This document shows, in pieces, positions 23,256 to 29,272 of a DNA stretch of 29,272 nt. This DNA comes from Metarhizobium sp039808465. GTDB lineage: Bacteria > Pseudomonadota > Alphaproteobacteria > Rhizobiales > Rhizobiaceae. The stretch lies in NCBI GenBank assembly GCA_039808465.1, contig JBDHTA010000034.1:1-29272 (forward strand), in the 5' to 3' direction. The notes under the pieces were generated by a model. That model had not been told where the DNA came from. It saw only the letters and a list, made by a program, of their open reading frames with translations, and searched no databases. Both the position numbers and the translations under genes were made by a program. The stretch's first letter is position 1. The number at the start of each line of letters is the position of its first letter.

Positions 23256-23588
23256 ATGTGTTCGCTTTGCGGCATTCTCGGAGGCAACGAGCACTGGGCG
23301 GATGCGGTGGCCCGGCCGGGGATCTATACCCGCAACACCGAGCGCCTGGACCGCAGGCGCGAGCGCGCCAAGCGCGTCGGCGCCGCCAACAAGGTGCTGT
23401 CCTGCTTTGCGCTCAGCCTTTCCGACTGGCAGGGCTCTTCCTATGTGATCGCGAACCGCACCGGCAAGAGCGAGATGGTCGAGGATCTCGGCCATCTGTG
23501 GCCCGCCGCCGAAAAGATGACGGGACGGCTGCTCGATCCGCTCGATCCCGATCTGATCGCCCGCATGGAAGCGACGCGCGATGACTGA
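23256..23588 (+). CDS. Small CxxC-containing protein next to CobW GTPase
   Basis: This 110-residue protein was not assigned to a characterised family. It begins MCSLCGILGGNEHW, so Cys2 and Cys5 form a CxxC pair, with a His at 13 and another Cys at about residue 51 (VLSCFALS); these could bind a metal ion. The remainder is mixed basic and helical (RDRRRERAKRV, then DLGHLWPAAEKM) with no membrane segment. A GGACGGGGAC stretch precedes the ATG, and the stop overlaps the CobW start by eight bases, so the two are translationally coupled. The pairing suggests a metal-handling or assembly partner for the GTPase or for the upstream hydrolase. Confidence 0.8.
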   Translation: MCSLCGILGGNEHWADAVARPGIYTRNTERLDRRRERAKRVGAANKVLSCFALSLSDWQGSSYVIANRTGKSEMVEDLGHLWPAAEKMTGRLLDPLDPDLIARMEATRDD

Positions 23589-24657
23589 TCTTCCGCTTTT
23601 CACGAGTGTCAACCTGCTGACCGGCTTTCTCGGCTCCGGCAAGACCACGCTGCTCAAGCGCCTGCTCGCCGATCCCTCGCTGGCCGATGCGGCGGTGCTG
23701 ATCAACGAGTTCGGGGAGACCGGGCTCGATCATCACCTCGTCGAGCGGATCGACGAGAATATGGTGCTGCTGCAATCGGGCTGCGTGTGCTGCACGGTGC
23801 GCGGAGAGCTTGCCGACGCCATCCGCGATCTTTTGTCCCGGCGCGACCGCGGCATCGTGCCGCCCTTCCGGCGCCTCGTCATCGAAAGCACCGGACTTGC
23901 CGATCCGTTCCCGGTCCTGTCCACCCTCAAGGCCGATCCGGTGCTGCGCCATCATTTCAGGGCGGGCAGCGTCATTACCACCGTGGATGCGGTCAACGGC
24001 CTGCGCTCGCTGGACACCTATCTGGAATCCAACCGCCAGGCGGCGATCGCCGACCGCATCGTCGTGACGAAGACGGATCTGGCGCCTGATACCGGCCCCC
24101 TCATCGAACGGCTGCGGCGCATCAATCCCGATTGCGCCATCATCGACGCCGGGGATCCCGGCCTGTCCGCCGAGGCGCTTCTGCGCGACGAAGGGGCTTC
24201 GCAGGGCACCCGCCTGCAATCCGCCTCCGGCTTCTATTGCGAGGAAAGCCTCGACCTGTCGGATTCCGATGGCAATCCGCACAGCGCCCGCTTCCGGTCG
24301 TTTTCCATGTCCGTGGACCGCCCCGTCGACTGGACGGCGTTCGGCATATGGCTGACGATGCTGATCAACCGCCATGGCGAACGGGTGCTGCGCGTCAAGG
24401 GCATCCTCAACATCGCGGGCGAGGAGCGGCCGATCGCCATTCACGGCGTTCAGCATCTCGTTCACCCGCCCGTGCACATGGAAGCGTGGCCGGGCGAGGA
24501 TTGGCGCTCGCATATCGTTTTTATTGTTGACGGACTCGACCCGGACTTGATCAAACGGTCATTCGAAGCCTTCACCCTGGTCAAGCCTGCGGCAAACGGC
24601 GGGCTTCGGCGCGAGGCAGCAGACGAGGATCCCATGATGGCCGGGTTCGGAGGATGA
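23581..24657 (+). CDS. CobW/COG0523 family GTPase, putative metallochaperone
   Basis: This is a 358-residue G3E P-loop GTPase. Walker A GFLGSGKTT (15-23), INEFGE (41-46), the metal-binding CxCC motif Cys68-Val-Cys70-Cys71, ESTGLADP and the guanine-specificity motif TKTD are all visible, and residues about 245-345 form a CobW C-terminal domain with a His-rich stretch (HGVQHLVHPPVH). Family members load or traffic zinc, cobalt or other metals to client enzymes. The adjacent client candidate is the metal-dependent hydrolase at 22312. Starts and stops overlap both neighbours (8 and 4 bases). No Zur-type site was seen, and being inside a catabolic operon favours co-induction with its client over metal starvation control. 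Confidence 0.92.
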   Translation: MTDLPLFTSVNLLTGFLGSGKTTLLKRLLADPSLADAAVLINEFGETGLDHHLVERIDENMVLLQSGCVCCTVRGELADAIRDLLSRRDRGIVPPFRRLVIESTGLADPFPVLSTLKADPVLRHHFRAGSVITTVDAVNGLRSLDTYLESNRQAAIADRIVVTKTDLAPDTGPLIERLRRINPDCAIIDAGDPGLSAEALLRDEGASQGTRLQSASGFYCEESLDLSDSDGNPHSARFRSFSMSVDRPVDWTAFGIWLTMLINRHGERVLRVKGILNIAGEERPIAIHGVQHLVHPPVHMEAWPGEDWRSHIVFIVDGLDPDLIKRSFEAFTLVKPAANGGLRREAADEDPMMAGFGG

Positions 24658-25874
24658 ACAAGCATCAACCCGCACCGAGGGTTCCCGGCGCGCCGGCGCT
24701 TTGCCTGAAGGGCAAGCCGCGCCTGCGCGTGCTGGGCACGGCCATTTCCCTGCTGGAAGAATTGCGGGCGCAGGCGGAACGGGATCTGGATATCGAGGTC
24801 GTCTTCGACAACAACGACTTCCTGACGGCCCAGACCAAGGCCGCGCAGGAACCGGAAAGCTATGACATCTACGACCAGTGTTTCCATAATCTCGATATCG
24901 TCTGGTACTGGCGCGCCATCCAGCCGATCGATATCGACCGCATCGTGCTGTGGGACGAGATCACGGATCTGACCAAGACCGGCCAGATCGCGCCGACGGC
25001 GCGGCTGGGGCAGGGCGACGCGCCGGTGAAGAAGCTGTTCGTGCAGTCCAATCTTGCGCTTGGGGAAAAGCCGAGCAGCCTGATCTCCATGCTGCCGACC
25101 ACGCATAATTTCGACAGCTTCGCCTACCGGACCGACGTGGCCAGCCCTACGGACGTGAACAGTTGGGCAGCGCTGCTCGACGACCGCTGGGACGGGCGCT
25201 GCGCGCTGGTGGACGAGCCCGCCATCGGCATCTTCGACGCGGCGCTCGCGGCGCAATCGGCCGGGCTTCTCAGCTTCGGCAATATCGGCAACATGACCAT
25301 CGCCGAAATCGACAGCCTCTTCGACCTGCTGGAAACCCGCAAGAAAGCCGGTTTTTTCCGTGGCTTCTGGCGCACCGCCGAGGAGGCCGCGGACCTGATG
25401 GTCAAGGAGCAGACCGACATCCAGAGCATGTGGTCGACCGGCATCGGCATCCTCAACGGCGCGGGCTTTCCCGTCGAGCAGAGCGTTCCGGCGGAAGGGT
25501 ATCGCGCATGGCATGGCGGCCTTTGCCTGTCGCGGGGGCTGGAGGGGCGCATGCTCGATGTGGCCTATGACTATCTGAACTGGTGGATCTCCGGCTGGCC
25601 GGGGGCCGTCGTCGCCCGGCAGGGCTATTACATCTCCACCCCGCACCGCACGCGCAGGCACATGACCGAGGCGGAGTGGGATTACTGGTATCGCGGCCTT
25701 GCCGCCGCCGAAGACCTGCCGGGGCCGGATGGCACCATCCGCATCAAGGCCGGTTCCGTGCGCAGCGGCGGCTCGTACTGGCAGCGCGCCAATTCGATCG
25801 CGCTCTGGAATACGACGATGGACGAGCACAATTATCTGGTCCGCCGGTGGATGCAGCTCGTCGGACGAAACTGA
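24654..25874 (+). CDS. Leaderless homologue of Pot-type solute-binding protein
   Basis: This 406-residue protein aligns from end to end with the Tat-exported binding protein at 19828 but starts MNKHQPAPRVPGAPALCLKG, with no hydrophobic segment or twin arginine; the fold begins at once with RLRVLGTAISLLEEL. It shares PTTHNFDSFAYRTDV, DDRWDGRCAL and the C-terminal W-helix. The ATG overlaps the CobW stop (ATGA), fixing the start, and I saw no upstream signal-coding possibility in this coupled arrangement. It is therefore predicted cytoplasmic: an intracellular ligand carrier, a sensor, or an enzyme derived from the fold. An untested alternative is export by another route. The amidase follows after 16 bases. 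Confidence 0.88.
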   Translation: MNKHQPAPRVPGAPALCLKGKPRLRVLGTAISLLEELRAQAERDLDIEVVFDNNDFLTAQTKAAQEPESYDIYDQCFHNLDIVWYWRAIQPIDIDRIVLWDEITDLTKTGQIAPTARLGQGDAPVKKLFVQSNLALGEKPSSLISMLPTTHNFDSFAYRTDVASPTDVNSWAALLDDRWDGRCALVDEPAIGIFDAALAAQSAGLLSFGNIGNMTIAEIDSLFDLLETRKKAGFFRGFWRTAEEAADLMVKEQTDIQSMWSTGIGILNGAGFPVEQSVPAEGYRAWHGGLCLSRGLEGRMLDVAYDYLNWWISGWPGAVVARQGYYISTPHRTRRHMTEAEWDYWYRGLAAAEDLPGPDGTIRIKAGSVRSGGSYWQRANSIALWNTTMDEHNYLVRRWMQLVGRN

Positions 25875-25890
25875 TTGAGGAAGGCACGCA

Positions 25891-27237
25891 ATGAAATCGA
25901 TCGCCCAGCTTTCAACGCTCATCCAGTCCGGCCAGCTGGATCCCGTGGCGCTTGCCGAAGAGACCTTCGCCAAGATCGAAGCCTATCCCGACAAAGCCGT
26001 TTTCAAGACGCTGACGCGGGAGCGGGCGCTCGCCGAAGCCCGCGCGGCATCCGCGCGCATCCGCGATGGCCGTTCCCTCGGCGCGCTTGACGGCATTCCG
26101 GTCGCCTGGAAGGATCTGTTCGCCATGCAAGGCCTGCCGACGACGGCGGGCTCCACGATCCTCGCGAACGACCCTCCCTCCGAAGCCGATGCGGCCGTGG
26201 CCGCCTTGCTCAAGGCGGCGGGCATGGTCAGCGTCGGGCGCGTCAACATGAGCGAGTTCGCCTTTTCCGGCCTCGGCATCAATCCGCATTACGGCACACC
26301 GGCCAATCCGGCATCCACGGATGGTCACCGGCTGCCGGGCGGTTCCTCGTCGGGCTCCGGCGTCGCGGTGGCGGCGGGGCTGGTGCCCGTTTCGATCGGG
26401 ACGGATACCGGCGGTTCCATCCGCATTCCCGCCGCCTTCAACGGCGTTGCCGGCTACAAGGCGACGCGGGGCCGCTATTCGATGCAGGGCGTCTATCCCC
26501 TGTCGAAAAGCCTGGATTCGCTCGGCCCGCTCTGCCGCACCGTCAAGGATGCGGTTCTGGTCGACGCCGCGATGCGGGGAATGGCGGCGCCTTCGGTGAC
26601 GGCGCGCAGCGTCAGGGATCTCGCTTTGCTGGTGCCGGAAACCGTCATGTTCGACGGCGCCGAGCCGGAGGTCGTGGCCGGTTTCGAAGCCGCGCTGTCG
26701 CGCCTTCAGGCGGCTGGCGCGGCGATCCGGCGGGCGCCCGTGCCGCTTTTCGCCGAAATCTTCGACCTCATGGCAAAGCACGGGGCGCTGGTGACGGCGG
26801 AGGCCTATGCGCTGCATCAGGCGAGGCTTGCCGGTCCGGAGGCGGAAGGCATGGACCGCCGCGTCGTGGCGCGCGCCCGGCTGGGCGCCAATATATCGAT
26901 GCCCGATTATGTCGCCACTCTTGCCGCCCGCGAGCGGCTGATCGCCCGGATGGCCGATCTTCTCCGCCCCGGCGAACTGATCGCCTCGCCGACGCTGCCG
27001 CATGTCGCGCCGAAGGTGGAGCCGCTCCTGAACGACGACGACGCTTTCTTCGCGATGAACGGCAAGACCTTGCGCAACACCCTGATCGGCAATTTCCTTG
27101 ACTGGTGCGGCGTATCGCTGCCATGCGGCCACGGCGCGCATGGCATGCCCATCGGCTTCCTGCTGTCAGGGCTCGCGAACACGGACGAGTTTCTGCTCGG
27201 CCACGCGCTTGGTGCGGAAGAGATCGTTTGCGGCTGA
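25891..27237 (+). CDS. Amidase-signature family hydrolase (complete), possible half-amidase
   Basis: This is a 448-residue amidase with the Ser-cisSer-Lys triad Lys74 (VAWKDLF), Ser152 (GGSSSG) and Ser176 (DTGGS). Length matches GatA-like and small-amide amidases. ATG 25891 follows GAAGGCACGC. It is the last gene of the large operon and a paralogue of the truncated amidase at the window start. After ring opening by an imidase, a half-amidase hydrolyses the resulting half-amide to dicarboxylate and ammonia; that role fits the position but is inferred. Alternative substrates are carbamoyl or ureido compounds. No strong terminator follows; GCCG..CGGC near 27240-27262 is weak. Confidence 0.93.
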   Translation: MKSIAQLSTLIQSGQLDPVALAEETFAKIEAYPDKAVFKTLTRERALAEARAASARIRDGRSLGALDGIPVAWKDLFAMQGLPTTAGSTILANDPPSEADAAVAALLKAAGMVSVGRVNMSEFAFSGLGINPHYGTPANPASTDGHRLPGGSSSGSGVAVAAGLVPVSIGTDTGGSIRIPAAFNGVAGYKATRGRYSMQGVYPLSKSLDSLGPLCRTVKDAVLVDAAMRGMAAPSVTARSVRDLALLVPETVMFDGAEPEVVAGFEAALSRLQAAGAAIRRAPVPLFAEIFDLMAKHGALVTAEAYALHQARLAGPEAEGMDRRVVARARLGANISMPDYVATLAARERLIARMADLLRPGELIASPTLPHVAPKVEPLLNDDDAFFAMNGKTLRNTLIGNFLDWCGVSLPCGHGAHGMPIGFLLSGLANTDEFLLGHALGAEEIVCG

Positions 27238-27277
27238 CGCCGTTTCGCGTGAGAGGGCGGCGATCGTGCGGAAAAAC

Positions 27278-27307
27278 TTGACAGTCATTTGCAAGTTTTA
27301 ATATGAA
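27278..27307 (+). promoter_or_regulatory. Candidate promoter upstream of the ECF sigma gene
   Basis: TTGACA (27278-27283) and TATGAA (27302-27307) are spaced by 18 bases, a reasonable sigma-70 promoter. A CATTTGC / GCAAATG inverted repeat (27286-27292, 27311-27317) overlaps it. In the same DNA, GGAAAA (27270-27275) and TTGCA (27289-27293) mimic the spacing of the ECF motifs at 28006 and 29086, but more weakly. The 248-bp gap 27238-27485 holds nothing else I can support. Confidence 0.5.
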
Positions 27308-27485
27308 AGCGCAAATGCTCATGGTACGGCTTTGAAGGCTTCCAGATAGCAGCGCTTGCACGGCAAGTCATGGCATTCCCGACCATGGAAGACGATTGAG
27401 CCGTGCGCAAGACTGTGGAAACCTTGACCCCCGTGCCCGCCGCCGCAGGCGCCGTCCGCCTTCCGGAAGGGAGGGCGGGGGAACG

Positions 27486-27989
27486 ATGACGTGGGACATC
27501 CAGACCCTTTTCCGGCGTCATGCCAAGGGGATTGCCCGGTCCCTGGCCCGCAACGGAATGGCGGAAGAGACGGCCGCCGACATCACGCAGGACACGTTCC
27601 TGCGGGTGATCGCCACGCCCCCGGCGCAGGATGCGCAAAATCACAATCCGGCCGCCTATCTGTATCGGGTGTCGCGCAATCTCGGCATAAACCATCGGCG
27701 CCGCGAGGCCCTGATGGAGACGGTCGACCTCGACGGCGAGGAAGCGCTGAATGTCGCCGATCCCGCGCCGTCTCCCGAAAAGATCGTCTATTCGCGGCAA
27801 TGCCTCATGCAGACCTATGCCGCGCTCAACGAATTGCCGGAGCGGACGAGGCGCGCATTCGAGATGCACCGGCTCGGCGAGCGGACCATTGCCGAAGTCG
27901 CCGAGGAACTGGACATCTCGACGACGCGGGCATGGACGCTGATCCGGGATGCCTACCGGCATCTGGTGGACCGGGTCGATGAATTCTGA
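27486..27989 (+). CDS. FecI-like ECF sigma factor
   Basis: This 167-residue RNA polymerase sigma factor of the ECF group has region 2 at about 5-75, including the core-binding ADITQDTFLRVI and the PAAYLYRVSRNLGINHRRR DNA-contact helix. Region 4 at about 110-160 includes LPERTRRAFEMHRLGERTIAEVAEELDIS and the TTRAWTLIRDA recognition helix. The start ATG 27486 follows GGAGGGCGGGGG; an in-frame extension from 27396 is Arg-rich and unlikely. It is followed by a FecR-like gene and a probable outer-membrane receptor, the classic cell-surface signalling set for siderophore or haem uptake. Its own target motif appears before both following genes. Confidence 0.94.
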   Translation: MTWDIQTLFRRHAKGIARSLARNGMAEETAADITQDTFLRVIATPPAQDAQNHNPAAYLYRVSRNLGINHRRREALMETVDLDGEEALNVADPAPSPEKIVYSRQCLMQTYAALNELPERTRRAFEMHRLGERTIAEVAEELDISTTRAWTLIRDAYRHLVDRVDEF

Positions 27990-28005
27990 TTTGTCGTTCC
28001 GCAGG

Positions 28006-28029
28006 GAAAATTCCGGCCGCTCGTTTGTA
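28006..28029 (+). promoter_or_regulatory. Candidate ECF promoter of the fecR-like gene
   Basis: GAAAATTCCG (28006-28015), nine bases, then TTGTA (28025-28029), 65 bp upstream of the fecR start. The same two blocks with the same spacing recur at 29086-29109 before the receptor gene, and both spacers contain CCGCTC. This fits -35 and -10 elements read by the adjacent FecI-like sigma factor. Confidence 0.65.
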
Positions 28030-28093
28030 GTATGAAGTAGGGCAGGCGGGATTCGCGGGCAATGCGCCCGCCCCTCCCATGGAAAGGATGCGA

Positions 28094-29056
28094 ATGAACG
28101 ACACGGCGCCCGATCAGGACCGGTTGCTGGATGAGGCGATCGATCTGGTCATCCGGTATCAGAGCGACCCTGAAAATCCGGTGGCGGCCGAGATGATCCG
28201 CGCCTGGCGGGCCCGCAGCGCGCAGCATGAGCAGGCATGGGCGCGCGTGTCGAAGGTTCACGGCGCATCCGGCAGGATCCTGACCGAAGAGCGCCGCAGG
28301 GAACGCCAGCAAAGCCTGGGCCTGACGCGGCGCAACCTGATGATCGGCGGCGTTACCGCCCTGGGAGCGGGGCTCGCCGCCTATACTTTCGGGCCGCAAT
28401 TCGTGTTGCAGGCGCGCGCCGATTACATCACGGCCAAGGGGGAGAAGCGCCGCATCGGCCTGCCGGATGGCAGCGTGGCGATGCTGGGCCCGGAAAGTGC
28501 CATCGCGCTCGATTACGGGGACAGCCGCCGCAGGATCGATCTTCTCGCGGGCATGTCGTTCTTCGAGGTGGTGGGAGATGCGAACCGGCCGTTCTCGGTT
28601 CTCTCGGGCGGGCTCAGCGCGACGGCGCTCGGAACGGCGTTCGACGTCTCCAACGATGGCGGCATCCTGACGGTCTCCGTCGATCACGGCCTTGTCGATG
28701 TGCGGGCGGGCGCGCCTGCGCTCGAAGGCGGCGAGAAGCTCAGCGACGGGCAATGGATCACCTTCGATCCGTCCTCCGGCGGGATAGACCGCGGCAGGCG
28801 CGAAAGCGGGCAGATCGCCGCATGGCGCGACAATATCATCATCGCGGAGAAGGAAGCGGTTTCCGCCCTCGTGGCGCGGATCGGCCGCTGGGTGCCGGGG
28901 CGCGTGGTGCTTGCCGATCCCGCCATCGGCCGCCAGCGCGTCAGCGGCATTTTCGATCTGAACGACCCGCTGCGGGCCCTTCAGGCCGCCGTGCATCCGG
29001 CGGGCGGGCGGGTGCGGCGGATGAGTTCCTTCGTGACCGTCATTTCGCCGATCTGA
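28094..29056 (+). CDS. FecR-like anti-sigma/sigma regulator
   Basis: This 320-residue inner-membrane signal transducer controls the adjacent ECF sigma factor. The N-terminal cytoplasmic domain (about 1-75) has the AWRARSAQHEQAW block of FecR proteins. A twin arginine at 79-80 (LTRRNLM) precedes the single membrane segment IGGVTALGAGLAAYTFG (84-100), fitting reports that FecR proteins can use the Tat pathway. The periplasmic FecR domain (DGSVAMLGPESAIALDY... ALGTAFDVS) follows, with a C-terminal secretin/TonB-short-N-terminal-like segment (about 270-318) that contacts the receptor. I use ATG 28094, which has GGAAAGGA upstream; ATGs at 28079 and 28088 overlap that site. Confidence 0.92.
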   Translation: MNDTAPDQDRLLDEAIDLVIRYQSDPENPVAAEMIRAWRARSAQHEQAWARVSKVHGASGRILTEERRRERQQSLGLTRRNLMIGGVTALGAGLAAYTFGPQFVLQARADYITAKGEKRRIGLPDGSVAMLGPESAIALDYGDSRRRIDLLAGMSFFEVVGDANRPFSVLSGGLSATALGTAFDVSNDGGILTVSVDHGLVDVRAGAPALEGGEKLSDGQWITFDPSSGGIDRGRRESGQIAAWRDNIIIAEKEAVSALVARIGRWVPGRVVLADPAIGRQRVSGIFDLNDPLRALQAAVHPAGGRVRRMSSFVTVISPI

Positions 29057-29085
29057 AAAAAATCAAAAAACCTGAGTGAAAGAGT

Positions 29086-29109
29086 GAAAATTCCGCCGCT
29101 CCGATTGTA
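29086..29109 (+). promoter_or_regulatory. Candidate ECF promoter of the receptor gene
   Basis: GAAAATTCCG (29086-29095), nine bases, then TTGTA (29105-29109), identical in both blocks and in spacing to 28006-28029. It lies 80 bp before the start at 29189. A CCCTATAGGG palindrome (29112-29121) follows directly and could mark the initial transcribed region or a repressor site. Confidence 0.65.
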
Positions 29110-29188
29110 TCCCCTATAGGGACAGCAAGATGCATGACGCGCGCGGCGCCTGTCCCCGGTGAAAACAGATCGACGGAGTGGGCAGATC

Positions 29189-29272
29189 ATGGGGTATGGA
29201 CGTTGCGGCAGAACATCTGCGGGGACAAGGCGCGGCAGGCTGATGGCCGCATTGCTGATGACATCCGCCATG
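29189..29272 (+). CDS. Start of probable TonB-dependent receptor (3'-truncated by window edge)
   Basis: The frame is open from ATG 29189 to the window end (28 codons). It encodes an Arg-rich N terminus (MGYGRCGRTSAGTRRGR) followed by hydrophobic LMAALLMTSAM, the look of a Sec signal peptide. GGAG lies about ten bases upstream. Position after fecI and fecR genes and behind the shared ECF motif makes a TonB-dependent siderophore or haem receptor the likely product, but no receptor domain is inside the window. Confidence 0.6.
   Translation, partial: MGYGRCGRTSAGTRRGRLMAALLMTSAM

Noticed and set aside
29087..29121. Fur- or Irr-type iron box before the receptor gene
   Set aside because: No convincing match to Fur, RirA (IRO) or Irr (ICE) motifs was found; the CCCTATAGGG palindrome is too short and different.
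1..29272. CRISPR arrays, insertion sequences, tRNA or rRNA genes
   Set aside because: No regularly spaced repeats, transposase-like frames with terminal repeats, or RNA gene signatures were seen on either strand.

Overview
The window is GC-rich, gene-dense DNA with the look of an alphaproteobacterium, most likely a Rhizobiaceae/Rhizobiales member. This rests on the gene families, the many ATGA and TGATG cistron overlaps, FCD-type GntR regulators, LIV- and Pot-type ABC operons, GC-rich intergenic palindromes and a FecI/FecR/receptor locus. No rRNA, tRNA, CRISPR array, transposase or phage gene was seen. The species assignment is inference.

Layout. (1) 1-7683: the 3' part of an amidase-signature hydrolase, then on the minus strand a GntR/FCD regulator and a DUF2848 protein, and divergently a complete branched-chain-type ABC importer (binding protein, two permeases, two ATPases) ending in a hairpin terminator. 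(2) 7748-9215: a MarR regulator converging on a LysR regulator. (3) 9238-13774: two LysR-type boxes and a tight five-gene operon, pxpA - biotinyl carrier - biotin carboxylase - pxpB - pxpC, ending in a strong stem-loop. (4) 13802-14851: a GntR/FCD regulator with two winged-helix domains, on the minus strand. (5) 14852-15339: a 488-bp divergent control region. (6) 15340-27237: a twelve-gene plus-strand operon: Pot-type ATPase, two permeases, two SDR dehydrogenases, Tat-exported binding protein, second ATPase, a polysaccharide-deacetylase-fold hydrolase resembling cyclic imide hydrolase, a small CxxC protein, a CobW/COG0523 GTPase, a second binding-protein homologue without signal peptide, and a complete amidase. 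(7) 27278-29272: ECF sigma factor, FecR-like anti-sigma factor and the first codons of what is probably a TonB-dependent receptor.

How it may work. The large operon reads as uptake and stepwise hydrolysis of a cyclic imide or related cyclic amide. The Pot-type system imports it, the deacetylase-fold enzyme opens the ring to a half-amide, and the amidase removes ammonia to leave a dicarboxylate. The CobW GTPase and CxxC protein may supply or guard metal for the hydrolase, and the SDRs may process a hydroxylated or keto derivative. The neighbouring pxp/biotin operon encodes 5-oxoproline (lactam) opening parts plus the four parts of a split urea-carboxylase-like enzyme. The LIV importer with its amidase and DUF2848 protein may serve a related amide. 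The substrate assignment is inference; gene families and motifs were read directly.

Most notable: the imide-type operon with its metal-handling genes, a leaderless paralogue of the binding protein, an ATPase lacking the switch histidine, the double-winged-helix GntR protein, and a matched pair of ECF promoter motifs before fecR and the receptor gene.
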